DNA of 64,000 bases. Origin: Shewanella denitrificans OS217 (GTDB lineage: Bacteria; Pseudomonadota; Gammaproteobacteria; Enterobacterales; Shewanellaceae). Shown here piece after piece: positions 1-7,902 of the stretch. The DNA lies in assembly GCF_000013765.1 (NCBI RefSeq), contig NC_007954.1, positions 1,302,001 through 1,366,000 on the forward strand. The letters are read 5' to 3'. The notes under the pieces are model-generated. The model saw only the letters and a list, made by a program, of their open reading frames with translations. It was not told where the DNA came from and did no database searches. The position numbers and the translations under genes were made by a program. Each line of letters starts with the position of its first letter. The stretch's first letter is position 1.

Positions 1-8
1 CTTCTGAA

Positions 9-317
9 ATGAGTATCCCGATAGGTCATTACAGGTATGGTTTGTTGCACTTTGGAGATGATTCGTATAAACCTGATTACAAACTTGTTTTTAGAGAATG
101 GTCAAAAGCTTTCAAGTTAGGTTTACCAATATATAGTGAGCTTGCAATACTTCATCATGAGGGGCTTGGTACTCATAAAAATGCCCTGTTAGCTGAAATG
201 TTGCTAATAAAAGGTGTTAAACAAGGTGATGTACAAGCAACCGAGCAACTTAAGGGCTTTTATCTGGACAAATCCAGTCCACTCTACAATCCTGAAAAAG
301 CAAAAAACTTTCGATAA
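9..317 (+). CDS. Sel1-like repeat protein, probably the 3' part of a longer gene
   Basis: The reading frame is open to the left edge, so the ATG used here may be internal. The 102 visible residues show Sel1/TPR-like helical repeats: a unit around residues 30-55 with Gly-Leu-Gly, then Ala-rich helices ending in a Lys-Gly-Asp-Ala type turn (residues 69-77). Sel1 repeats are protein-interaction solenoids, and no specific partner can be inferred. The gene ends next to an attC-like site, so it may be the first integron cassette visible here. It lacks any catalytic motif. Confidence 0.6.
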   Translation: MSIPIGHYRYGLLHFGDDSYKPDYKLVFREWSKAFKLGLPIYSELAILHHEGLGTHKNALLAEMLLIKGVKQGDVQATEQLKGFYLDKSSPLYNPEKAKNFR

Positions 318-324
318 GTGCCCT

Positions 325-415
325 AACACGTCATTCAAGCAGGACAAAAAACAGTTGGTTTTTGCTCGTGCCTCGCTTATTTTAACCAACTATTTTATTG
401 CCTCTTAATGAGGCG
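325..415 (+). other. attC-like integron recombination site (interrupted)
   Basis: Begins with CCTAACACG just after the Sel1 gene and ends with a short palindrome, CCTCTTAATGAGG, then CG. The expected final GTTA of an attC site is found only after the IS10-like remnant, at 948-951 (GTTATA). Joining 415 to 949 restores a site ending GAGGCGTTATA, the usual form of the R' box. The internal CAAGCAGGAC is shared with the site at 5569-5653. This is what is seen; cassette function is inferred from the family. Confidence 0.6.
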
Positions 416-939
416 CTGGCGGATCCCCTCATAATTTAGGTCTGCCAGCGGTATGAACCAGTTTGATATATTCGTTTAATGCCCAGTAAATTATCGACAA
501 CTTTTTTAACTGAATGGGGTGCGAATTATTACCTTCGTCGTACCTCTTATCCCTGTCTGACAATGGATAATACAGCGCGATATTTGATGCTGTTAGCTTG
601 GAAATCCTTCTGCCAGCCAAGATGTTTTACTGCGACACCGTCTGTGATATTACGACCAAGCTGTGTGAGTGGTAGTTGATTGCCATCGAGTGATTATCAT
701 TGAGCAAGGGGACAGTGGCAATCATCAGTGAATTAAGGCGTTTTTGATGCTTATGTTATAAGAGTGAGGGCATTTTTTTTTGATTAAATCGTGTAAGATA
801 TGCTTAAATTGACCAGCAGCACACATGGTGTGAGTTTTAGTCGCCATCTTGTTTAAGAGTGGCGAAATTGATTAGATCAGATAGCACCATGCGTGTCTAC
901 TATTTTGAATTACAACAGGATTATCTGGGGATTCCCTAG
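416..939 (-). mobile_element. IS10-like (IS4 family) internally deleted copy
   Basis: The left end begins CTGGCGGATCCCCTC and the right end finishes with the inverted GGGGATTCCCTAG. Both resemble the IS10 termini and match the fuller copy at 5654-6972. About 0.8 kb of the transposase gene is missing: the sequence near 430-530 and 570-620 matches the 3' part of the gene in the other copy, and 640-860 matches the 5' part. It cannot encode a transposase and is MITE-like. The 9-base flanks (AATGAGGCG and ATGGCGGCG) match at 6 of 9 positions. Confidence 0.8.
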
Positions 940-969
940 ATGGCGGCGTTATATTGCTAGGGAGTTCAA

Positions 970-1344
970 TTGAAGCACTGTTTAATCGCAAGTTTTTATG
1001 CAAGTTTAACTTCTGCATTAGCATTGATAATAATTGCACTTCCTGATTATTCTGGAGCTTCAATTTTATTTGGCTTGTTTGCTTTTCCTGTTGCATTTAT
1101 TTGCTCTGTAGCTCTTTCATATCCGTTGATTTATATTCGTTCAAAGTTAAGCCTAAAAAAATGGCAAAGTGGATCACTGTTCGCAATTACAGGTTTAGTT
1201 TTAGGTGGTATTACACCAATATTAATATTGGGTTCGGTATCAGTAGACGTAAATAGTATTGTATTTATAATGCAATATAGTTTTATTGGCTTTGTGGCTT
1301 CGAGTACTGCTTGGTATTACGTACAACACAATGTCGCAATATAA
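970..1344 (+). CDS. integron-cassette-type small membrane protein
   Basis: A 124-residue protein of unknown function. It is strongly hydrophobic, with four predicted membrane segments (roughly residues 3-25, 28-55, 70-90 and 95-118) and few charged residues. The start is TTG at 970, chosen because AGGGAG lies six bases upstream and the attC boundary lies just before it. A start immediately after a GTTA box and a stop overlapping ATAACAAACG are typical of an integron cassette. It lies between an IS10-like remnant and an IS110-type element. No family is recognised. Confidence 0.65.
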   Translation: MKHCLIASFYASLTSALALIIIALPDYSGASILFGLFAFPVAFICSVALSYPLIYIRSKLSLKKWQSGSLFAITGLVLGGITPILILGSVSVDVNSIVFIMQYSFIGFVASSTAWYYVQHNVAI

Positions 1345-2419
1345 CAAACGACTATGGCGTCAACAACTTATTTTCACCTGTATTCTCATCCCACATGACG
1401 CCATCTCTTAGCATCGAATTGAGGATGACGACCATCTTTCGCACGCATGCAATAATAGCCACTTTCTTGGGCTTTCCTAGTCCAAGTAGTCGCTGATATA
1501 TGGCTTTAAACACTGGGTTACACTGCATAGCCGACATCATTGCCATATAGAGTACAGTGCGTACTTGTGCTCGTCCGCCTTGGATGACCCGCTTGCCTTT
1601 GTAGTCGCCACTTTCTTTGGTCATGGGGGCAACCCCGATGAGGGAAGCTGCTTGTTTATTGGTGATATAGCCTAGCTCTGGCACATTACTGATAATTGAT
1701 GCGGCTGCTATTTTTCCTATCCCTGGCATGCTCTGCAATATGATGTTTTTGCTTTGATACTCGGTACATTCTTCAATTAACTTTTGTATTTTCAACTCGA
1801 TTTTTGTTATCTGGTTCTTTAGCGCTGTAAGAATGGGTTTAATGGTAGAAAGGAGTGTTTTAGATAAGATTTGATGGCGATTTTTTTCCATGGTCTGCAT
1901 GGTGAGAAGTTGATTCCTTCGAGTAACTAAATCACTCATTAATCTTATTTTTTCAGGTTTTAACTCAGTCAGTTTAGGCTTGATGGCTTCGGCATAGTGG
2001 GCGATAAGTTCAGCGTCTAATCGGTCATTTTTGGCTCGTCGACCAATCGCGCCAGCAAATCGTTTCACGTGCATAGGGTTAGCGATAACAAAGGGAAGCT
2101 TTGCTTCTGAACAAGCTAGAATGAATGGCATTTCCAGTCGACCAGTGGCTTCTACTACAATGCACTGAGGCTTGTGAATTTTTATCTTATTGATGGCATC
2201 TCTAATCCCTTTTTCGTCATTAGCAACAGTGAAAAAGATATCAAGGGGGCGGATAAAGATATCAAGTTGTGATTTACCAATATCAACTCCGACATTGATG
2301 TTTTGCATGTGATGGCTCTTCATAATAAGCGTTCTCTTTATTGCGAAATACGGGTTCTAGACCCATTCGACTATTCGAGTATAATGCTTGGAGTTCTACA
2401 TGATGCTCACGTTTGTTAT
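1341..2419 (-). mobile_element. IS110/IS1111-type insertion sequence
   Basis: Encodes a DEDD recombinase (1352-2323). A perfect 10-base inverted repeat, ATAACAAACG at 1341-1350 and CGTTTGTTAT at 2410-2419, brackets the gene. Subterminal repeats of this sort are known for the IS1111 group. The left copy also overlaps the stop codon of the cassette gene, where an attC site would begin. IS1111-attC elements are known to target attC, so that is a plausible history. The exact ends cannot be fixed from this sequence. The noncoding part lies upstream of the gene, where an IS110-type bridge RNA could be encoded. Confidence 0.65.
1352..2323 (-). CDS. IS110-family transposase (DEDD recombinase)
   Basis: A 323-residue recombinase that moves its IS through a RuvC-like DEDD active site plus a C-terminal serine region. 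The N-terminal DEDD_Tnp_IS110 domain shows GVDIGK (residues 12-17), VVEATG and KNDRLDAELIA. The C-terminal Transposase_20 domain shows the helix-hairpin-helix PGIGKIAAASII and then a G-APMTKESG-YKGKR segment that includes the conserved Ser. Length is normal for the family and the frame is intact, so it may be active. IS110 enzymes are guided by a bridge RNA from the element's own noncoding end. Confidence 0.92.
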   Translation of the reverse strand: MKSHHMQNINVGVDIGKSQLDIFIRPLDIFFTVANDEKGIRDAINKIKIHKPQCIVVEATGRLEMPFILACSEAKLPFVIANPMHVKRFAGAIGRRAKNDRLDAELIAHYAEAIKPKLTELKPEKIRLMSDLVTRRNQLLTMQTMEKNRHQILSKTLLSTIKPILTALKNQITKIELKIQKLIEECTEYQSKNIILQSMPGIGKIAAASIISNVPELGYITNKQAASLIGVAPMTKESGDYKGKRVIQGGRAQVRTVLYMAMMSAMQCNPVFKAIYQRLLGLGKPKKVAIIACVRKMVVILNSMLRDGVMWDENTGENKLLTP

Positions 2420-2646
2420 CGGTCTCTCAATAGAGGAGCCATAAGGATATCGAGCTATCATATAGAAGGCTTAAGTTGCGACAAAAGCTTGGGACTCACT
2501 TTACCCAAATTACTTAGTTATTATCCATACAATAAGGATAGGCCGCGCGAAGCCGCGTTCAACAAACCAAGTCAGCGGGAATTTTACTCGCTTAAAAACA
2601 CTCATAAAATCCCCTGCTTGGGGCGTTATGTGCCAAGGAGTGTGTG
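2420..2646. other. attC-like site and unassigned sequence before a cassette gene
   Basis: No gene is supported here. At 2530-2553 there is the repeated GC-rich motif AAGGATAGGCCGCGCGAAG, also found at 3211. From about 2555 (TTCAACAAACC) to 2631 (GGGGCGTTATG) the sequence has attC form: an AAC box, imperfect dyad arms (CGGGAATTTT with AAAATCCCCTG) and a closing GTTATGT box, followed by the Shine-Dalgarno AAGGAG of the next gene. Assignment as attC rests on layout and box sequences. Confidence 0.5.
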
Positions 2647-3207
2647 GTGTCACCTGATGAAATAAAAGCTATTACTGAAACTATTAAGTTGTTGAGTGAT
2701 ATGGCTGCGTCAAAACCAAATGAATGGTTACCAGTTTACGCTGCTTTAGGCGGGGCTGTTGCTGGTGGTTTAGTTTCTTTTTTCCCTACATATTTTTTAG
2801 AGCGCAGAAGAGAGCGAAATTTTTCTAAAAAAATCGAATCATGTTTGATTGCAGAGATATCAGCATTAATAGAGATTATTAATCAAAGAGGATATCTTTG
2901 CTCAATTAAAAAAGCAGCAGAAGAATTAAAAAATCAACCAGAAGGAACTACCTATTCTTTTGTTGTTAGTGTTCCTGATCATTATTCAAGGGTTTATCAA
3001 GAAAACTGTATGCACGTCGGGGTGATAGAAAAAACTATGGCTCATGATATTGTTGTTTTCCATCAACTGATTGATGCTATTGTTCAAGACATTAAGCCTG
3101 GTGGCATTGTAAGCTCAGGAGCTACAATAGAAGCTTTTAAGGAAATGGATATAATTTTCTCTAAAGCTATTTCAATTGGTACCAAATTGACCAAGGCACA
3201 TAACTAA
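2647..3207 (+). CDS. integron-cassette-type protein with one membrane anchor, unknown function
   Basis: About 186 residues, no family recognised. There is one hydrophobic stretch (roughly residues 26-48, AALGGAVAGGLVSFFPTYF) followed by an Arg-rich stop-transfer segment, then a soluble, mainly helical domain. I chose the second of two consecutive GTG codons because AAGGAG at 2635-2640 then has normal spacing. It directly follows an attC-like site and is followed by the same GC-rich repeat that precedes the upstream attC, so it is probably one cassette. Confidence 0.65.
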   Translation: MSPDEIKAITETIKLLSDMAASKPNEWLPVYAALGGAVAGGLVSFFPTYFLERRRERNFSKKIESCLIAEISALIEIINQRGYLCSIKKAAEELKNQPEGTTYSFVVSVPDHYSRVYQENCMHVGVIEKTMAHDIVVFHQLIDAIVQDIKPGGIVSSGATIEAFKEMDIIFSKAISIGTKLTKAHN

Positions 3208-3240
3208 TAAGGATAGGCCGCGCGAAGCCGCGTCCTTATC
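3208..3240. terminator. GC-rich stem-loop after cassette gene
   Basis: ATAAGGA and TCCTTAT pair around an inner CGCG/CGCG stem. The 5' part repeats the sequence at 2530-2553. There is no T-run after it, so it may be a piece of an attC site cut by the IS91-like insertion rather than a true terminator. Confidence 0.4.
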
Positions 3241-3485
3241 CCAAGTGTTGAACAAGCCCGAGCTTGCTAGAAGTGATACCTTTATATAGTAAATATCGAC
3301 GTAAGAACTTACGCCGCTGTCGGTGGGTTTGGTTTATGTCACTTTTTATAAGATGCAACAACCCATTGGCATCGATAGCCAATTAATTAACTTTATATAT
3401 CAACTCCTTAATCACCTCCTTTTTGTCCATCGGCTTCTGTATCTTAAGTCTTAAACTCATGACCTTTACCGCTTAAACAGCGGCG

Positions 3486-4574
3486 TTAGGCAGTGTTGCT
3501 TATTGGTGTTTGTAAGCTTGCCGGTCGTGCATGTATTCCGATAAATGACATAGGCTGATGGCAACATGGACAAAGTCGTATCGCCACAGTTCGCTTTAGC
3601 TCAGATATTATTGGAAACACCGCACCAGCGACAGCGAGCATGAGCTGTATCTGTTGCCTGAGCTTGCTGCAGTTACCGCTCAACAGTCCATAATCTCTGA
3701 CTCGCCGTAGCCCTTTGGGTAATACATGTTGTAGTACCAACCATAGAAACTTCACTGTAGGTAAAGTGCGTATTTCAGTGGTTTTGGTTTGGCTATTTTG
3801 ATACTCGAAGCAGACTTGTTCATCGGTCGTACCTATGATGCTTTTGTCAGGCAGTACGCCGCGATAGAGATAGCGTGATAGGTATTTAAGCGCTGGCAGC
3901 CCTTTGCCAACATGCTGGCAGTCGACAACCCACTTCTTAGGTGTGGCTGATGGTAGCTTGATGTTGAACTTTTTTGTCAGTTGCTCTAGTAACTTTGCTC
4001 GCCACACCGAGGCCAGATTAACGTTGTTGAACAGGTATTTGCCTTTACTCTTGTGCCACTGTTTTCTGTCTTTATCGAAGCTACCTGCAGGGATGATGAA
4101 ATGAATATGCGGATGCAGGTCGCGCCGCCGATTGTGAGTATGCAGCACGCCCGTAAAACCAATTTCACCGCCGAGTAGCTTCGAGTTTTTAGCAAACTCT
4201 TTTAGCACACTGGCAGCAACGGAGAACATCGCTTGATACATCACCTCAGGTTGATGTTTTGCCACGACTCGAAGCTCAAATGGTAAGGTAAAAGTCACCA
4301 TGTAGTAATTGACGGGGAGTAGCTTAGCCTGCTGTTTAGCGAGCCAGTCACTCGTGGTGTTGTACTGACATTGCGGACAACTGCGATGGCCGCATGACAG
4401 CGGAAAGTCAGCAGTATGAGCGCATCCCTGACAAGCCCAGTGGCTGACTTTTTGGGAATGAGTGCGGCAACTGAGCATGGCATGAATGGCTTGGCGCATG
4501 GATGTGGTGATATACCCTTGATAATGCGCATTAAACTCATCAAGATGGTCACGTAAAATATCGATGAACTTCAT
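3486..4574 (-). CDS. IS91-family transposase (rolling-circle HUH enzyme)
   Basis: 362 residues. It nicks one DNA strand and drives rolling-circle-type transposition. The N-terminal zinc-binding region shows four Cys pairs (CRTHSQKVSHWACQGC, then CGHRSCPQC; residues about 34-69). The Y2_Tnp domain carries the metal-binding HUH motif HPHIHFIIPAG near residues 150-160, and a catalytic Tyr is likely in LKYLSRYLYRG. It overlaps the upstream recombinase gene by four bases, so the two are translationally coupled. The frame is intact and normal length. Confidence 0.9.
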   Translation of the reverse strand: MKFIDILRDHLDEFNAHYQGYITTSMRQAIHAMLSCRTHSQKVSHWACQGCAHTADFPLSCGHRSCPQCQYNTTSDWLAKQQAKLLPVNYYMVTFTLPFELRVVAKHQPEVMYQAMFSVAASVLKEFAKNSKLLGGEIGFTGVLHTHNRRRDLHPHIHFIIPAGSFDKDRKQWHKSKGKYLFNNVNLASVWRAKLLEQLTKKFNIKLPSATPKKWVVDCQHVGKGLPALKYLSRYLYRGVLPDKSIIGTTDEQVCFEYQNSQTKTTEIRTLPTVKFLWLVLQHVLPKGLRRVRDYGLLSGNCSKLRQQIQLMLAVAGAVFPIISELKRTVAIRLCPCCHQPMSFIGIHARPASLQTPISNTA

Positions 4575-5461
4575 TGTTCACACTCCCACATCAATACCAG
4601 ATTATTCGTCAGTTGGTTAATCGATTCGACAGTGTTCTTGCGAGTGATGGTGGTGAGCCGGGTGTAACGGGCGGTGGTGTTGAGGCTGTTGTGGCCGAGT
4701 AACTGCTGCACTGAGCGTAAATCTAACCCTTGTTCGAGCAGATGAGTGGCATAGCTGTGACGTAAATTATGTGGGCTGATGGATTTGTGAATATGGCATT
4801 CACTAATCACTTTTTTCATCGCTTTCTGAATGCCACCACGGTCCATCAGTGAATTTGGCTTACCATCCTTACCCGGAAATAAATAACGAGGATGGCGATG
4901 GGTTTGCCAGTAATAACGCAGTGCCTGCAAGGTGCGTTGCGGTAAAGGAATCAGTCTATCCTTACCGCCTTTGGCATCACGGATATGCACCTGCATCAAC
5001 TGTGAGTCGATATCGCCAATCTGCAACGAGACCGCTTCACCGAGACGTAATCCCATGCTGTAAAGGGTTAAAAAGCACACTTGATAACGCAACTTGTGAG
5101 TGAGGCTAATGACCATAGACACTTCAGCGGGGGTGAGGATATCGGGCAGATGGTTGACTTGCGGCGGCTTGACGATGCTGAGCCACTGCCAAGCTTGGTT
5201 GAGCACATGGCGATAGAAGAATTGCAGACCATTACGGTCAAGTTTCACGGTACTCCATGAATGAGAGGCAATTAAATCGGCGAAGTAACGTTTTAAATCA
5301 GCAGTTGTGAGCTTGTCGGGGCAGCAGTCGAAGTAGGCCGCTATACGCCTAACAGCCCGACTGTAGGCATCGATGGTAGCAGGGCGCTTGCCTTGCAGGG
5401 TTAAGTTGGTAAGATGTTGTTGATAAAGACAATCGAAGCGTTGTTGCTCGGATGGGTTCAT
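4571..5461 (-). CDS. tyrosine recombinase of the IS91-like element
   Basis: 296 residues with an N-terminal SAM-like core-binding domain (1-100) and a C-terminal catalytic domain. The catalytic set is visible: Arg in SMGLRLGEAV, Lys in AKGGKDR, His-x-x-Arg in SPHNLRHSYATH, His in LLGHNSL and the Tyr nucleophile in TTARYTRL. It is coupled to the IS91-type transposase. It is not the integron integrase: the protein is too short for the extra IntI helix insertion and it sits inside a transposon. Its role in IS91-type movement is not established. Confidence 0.88.
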   Translation of the reverse strand: MNPSEQQRFDCLYQQHLTNLTLQGKRPATIDAYSRAVRRIAAYFDCCPDKLTTADLKRYFADLIASHSWSTVKLDRNGLQFFYRHVLNQAWQWLSIVKPPQVNHLPDILTPAEVSMVISLTHKLRYQVCFLTLYSMGLRLGEAVSLQIGDIDSQLMQVHIRDAKGGKDRLIPLPQRTLQALRYYWQTHRHPRYLFPGKDGKPNSLMDRGGIQKAMKKVISECHIHKSISPHNLRHSYATHLLEQGLDLRSVQQLLGHNSLNTTARYTRLTTITRKNTVESINQLTNNLVLMWECEQ

Positions 5462-5568
5462 GACAATACTCCTAGATAAATGCCAAATTGGCAGGGTCTA
5501 GTAAGTATTTGGGATGGGGAGGTAAGGCGGTGTTTTATCTTTCCTGCCGCAAAGCGGCTTCGTTCAAC

Positions 5569-5653
5569 AAGCCAATCAAGCAGGACTAAAAACAGTTTGC
5601 TGTTTTCGTCCCTCAACATTTTAGCAAACAATTTTTAGCCCCTTATTGGGGCG
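5569..5653 (+). other. attC-like site interrupted by the IS10-like element
   Basis: Starts CGTTCAACAAGCC, includes CAAGCAGGAC and an AAAACAG/CTGTTTT dyad, and ends AGCCCCTTATTGGGGCG. The missing TTATGTG lies just after the IS, at 6982-6988. Rejoining gives TTGGGGCGTTATGTG, the same ending as the attC-like site at 2555-2633 (TTGGGGCGTTATGTG). This is the second attC in the window with an IS10-like element at the same position. Confidence 0.65.
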
Positions 5654-6972
5654 CTGGCGGATCCCCTCATAATTTAGGTCTGCCAGCGGTATGAACCAGT
5701 TTGATATATTCGTTTAATGCCCAGTAAATTATCGATGCTTTTAGTGTGTATTTTGGCCTTCGCCGCACTTCTTTTCCTAATCTTACAACGGATAATACAG
5801 CGCGATATTTGATGCTGTTAGCTTGGAAATCCTTCTGCCAGCCAAGATGCCTCGCGGCTATGCCTATACACCACAACAGTATTTCTGCCAGCATAGCGAT
5901 AAGCAACAATACATCATATCGCTTTGGACACCGACTGCGACTTTGCCTCAATCCCATGCCATATTGTGGGCTTTTTAAATCCCGAAAGGTTTCTTCAATT
6001 TGCATGCGTTTAGCATATAGCTCAACCACTTTTGCTGGATTGAAGTATTCAGGCGGTAAGTTGGTCGCCAGCAGCCACGGCTCCTTACTGCCTAAGCGAT
6101 AACTCTTTTGTGCGGTGTGGTTTCGGCCCGCTTTTGAAGAGCGCTTATCTTTACGTAATTTGGACTTAGCCTTAAATAGATATAAATGGCAGCTTAGCGG
6201 TGATTTACGTGCAAGCTGAACATTACCTATGTATTTAGCGGTTGAGTTTGCTTTTGAGTAGAGTGATTTATTTGAATGCCAAGTGGTTTGCCCGTGGTGC
6301 ATAAAGCTTACATCGCCTCGCACTCTGCCAAGCCAGAACCAGCCATAGCGCTCAACTTCCCTAAACCAAGTATTGCGATAGCCTGCATCGGTGACAATCA
6401 GAGGACAACAACCTTGAGGTAAAACGTTGGCAAGTTCAGCGAGAAAAGCATTATGGCTGCGAGGTGCGTTGTAGTCCTCAAACAAGAAAGTCCGTTCATA
6501 CAGAGTCACAGAGCGACCTTGAACGCTGATGGATGCGCGTAGCGTCATTATTCGAAGCTGTTCACGGACATCAGACCAATCGACCAAGATAATAGGCATA
6601 GGGTTTGCGCCACAAAGATAGCGAGCATGCCACTGATATATTGTTATTTTATCTTGAGCTAAGTGATAATTACCTAATGAGTCGGTCAATACGTTTAATG
6701 TTGTGTTTAGCTGCCACGGAGCCCGTAATATTACGACCAAGCTGAGTAAGTGATAGTTGATTACCATCGAGGAGTGACTCAGTGGCAACCATCAGAGAAT
6801 TAAGTCGTTTTTGGTGTATTTGAGGGCATTGTTTTTTGATTAAATCGTGTAAGATATGGATATCACGCATGGTGTTAGATCTAGTAGGTTTTTGGCGAAA
6901 TTGATTAGATCAGATAGCACCATGCGTGTCTACTAAATTGAAAATAAAAGCAATTATCAGGGGATTCCCTAG
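5654..6972 (-). mobile_element. IS10-like insertion sequence (IS4 family), near full length
   Basis: 1319 bases. The left end CTGGCGGATCCCCTCATAATT is one triplet away from the published IS10 terminus as I remember it, and the right end reads inward CTAGGGAATCCCCTGATAATT. The 9-base flanks ATTGGGGCG and ATAGCAGCG match at 6 of 9. The transposase gene is frameshifted, so this copy is probably not autonomous. Size agrees with IS10 (about 1.33 kb). Confidence 0.85.
5667..6870 (-). pseudogene. IS10-like transposase, frameshifted
   Basis: DDE transposase of the IS4 family, IS10 group. The first 65 residues (MRDIHILHDLIKKQ... to IDRLI) are read in one frame from 6870 and stop near 6670. The rest (GNYHLAQDKITIYQW onward) continues in another frame from about 6675 to the stop at 5667. 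One extra base in the CTCATTAGG stretch near 6675 explains the break. The DDE residues are present in the larger part: D in LVDWSDV, D in VTDAGYRNTWF and the YREK-like YAKRMQIEETFRDLK. Production of full transposase would need frameshifting. Confidence 0.85.
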
Positions 6973-7006
6973 ATAGCAGCGTTATGTGTAATGGAATGAA
7001 AGATTT

Positions 7007-7201
7007 TTGAAAGTATTTGGATATGTTTTAAGTGCTTTACTAGTGCTGCTTGTTTTCCTTGTAGCAGTTTCACTAGCTCTTGACTGGATGGTACCTGTTG
7101 CAGACTCCTGTCTAGATTCTGGTGGAAGTTACAATTACGAAACCTGTACTTGTGATTATGAAAATAGCCACCTTTATAAAGAAATACATCAATGCAAGTA
7201 A
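7007..7201 (+). CDS. small integron-cassette protein, membrane-anchored or secreted
   Basis: 64 residues, no family recognised. The first 27 residues form a hydrophobic segment (YVLSALLVLLVFLVAVSLAL) like a signal anchor. The short remainder holds four Cys (CLD, CTC and a C-terminal C), suggesting disulfides outside the cytoplasm. The start is TTG at 7007, as for the cassette gene at 970. It lies right after the attC end at 6982 and is followed by a well-formed attC at 7206, so it is a complete cassette apart from the IS in the upstream site. Confidence 0.65.
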   Translation: MKVFGYVLSALLVLLVFLVAVSLALDWMVPVADSCLDSGGSYNYETCTCDYENSHLYKEIHQCK

Positions 7202-7205
7202 CCAC

Positions 7206-7280
7206 ACATAACAAAGCCAGCCAATTCGCCAGCAAGCTGGCTGGACTCGCTTCACTCGCCTCTGCTGGCAGGCGTTAGTT
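7206..7280 (+). other. attC site, intact
   Basis: Starts ACATAACAAAG, ends CAGGCGTTAGTT. The arms pair well: GCCAGCCAATTCGCCAGC in the left half and GCTGGC/GGCGAG-type sequence in the right half. The GTTAG recombination box and length of about 75 bases fit chromosomal-integron sites. This is the clearest attC of the window, directly behind the gene at 7007-7201. Confidence 0.75.
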
Positions 7281-7835
7281 TTCAATGCTAATCCCCAATT
7301 CACGAATTATTGCTAAAAATCTAACAAACTTCTGTCCAAAAACGTGTCAGATAATTGGTGCTAAATCGTTAAGCTTCAAACGTAGGTCACTGAAGTCCCG
7401 CATACAGGCTTACCATGGCATTCACTCACCGACACGCAGCAAGTCCGTCCTTGGCTCTTGATTTAAACTAAAGTCGGCCGCCCCATCTGATGTGAAAGGA
7501 TTCACAAATGCCGCGATGGCATGGATGCCAGAGAGCGGCTGTGGGGCGGACGGTCGGCTCGCAAATACTCATGGCTCACCTTATATATTTAGGTGTGTTC
7601 TTCTCGCTCTTAAAAATCTAGAACCATAGCTATGCTAACCTTAACAGTACACTCACAGGTTGCATCAACTCCCCTCGAAGTTGCCGAAATATTCACGTAA
7701 AAATACCGTGTAACCATCAGGGATGATGGTTAAGGCGCGTTAGTACATGGACGTACTGTCGTGCCGTTAGGTATTTTTACTTGAATATGAGGAAGAACAA
7801 CTTCGTCGGGGCGGCACGGAGGGAGCTCCAAGAGG
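7281..7835. repeat. gene-free stretch with two multi-branched palindromic structures
   Basis: No coding frame is supported. Structure A: CCGCCCCA (7478-7485) pairs with TGGGGCGG (7542-7549) around hairpins TGTGAA/TTCACA (7491-7506) and a nested CCGC..GCGG with TGGCAT/ATGCCA (7511-7538). Structure B: an 11-base perfect stem GTAAAAATACC (7697-7707) with GGTATTTTTAC (7770-7780) encloses AACCATC..GATGGTT and GTAC..GTAC hairpins. A 15-base sequence at 7333-7347 recurs at 9215-9229. This may be a dispersed structured repeat; function unknown. Confidence 0.5.
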
Positions 7836-7902
7836 TGTAATGGTCTAATGAAACTGGAGTGATTTTCAGCTTAAAATACACAAAATCTTATCGGTATTAA
7901 AC

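Larger units (their letters stand above)
3241..5567 (-). mobile_element. IS91-like element with tyrosine recombinase
   Basis: Two overlapping minus-strand genes (a tyrosine recombinase, then a Y-transposase) form the known two-gene layout of several Shewanella/Vibrio IS91-family elements. The ends are approximate: left of it a CCGCG motif of a presumed attC is cut off, and right of it the sequence resumes with TTCAACAAGCC, the attC start form seen at 2555. Noncoding flanks of about 250 and 100 bases probably carry the ori and ter ends. Cargo is absent. Confidence 0.6.

Noticed and set aside
2303..2665. 120-codon plus-strand frame upstream of the cassette gene
   Set aside because: It crosses the IS110 upstream region and an attC-like site, with no family features; a chance frame.
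4571..5461. Tyrosine recombinase beside cassettes as the integron integrase
   Set aside because: It overlaps an IS91-type transposase gene, has 296 residues and shows no room for the extra IntI-specific helix; it belongs to the transposon.
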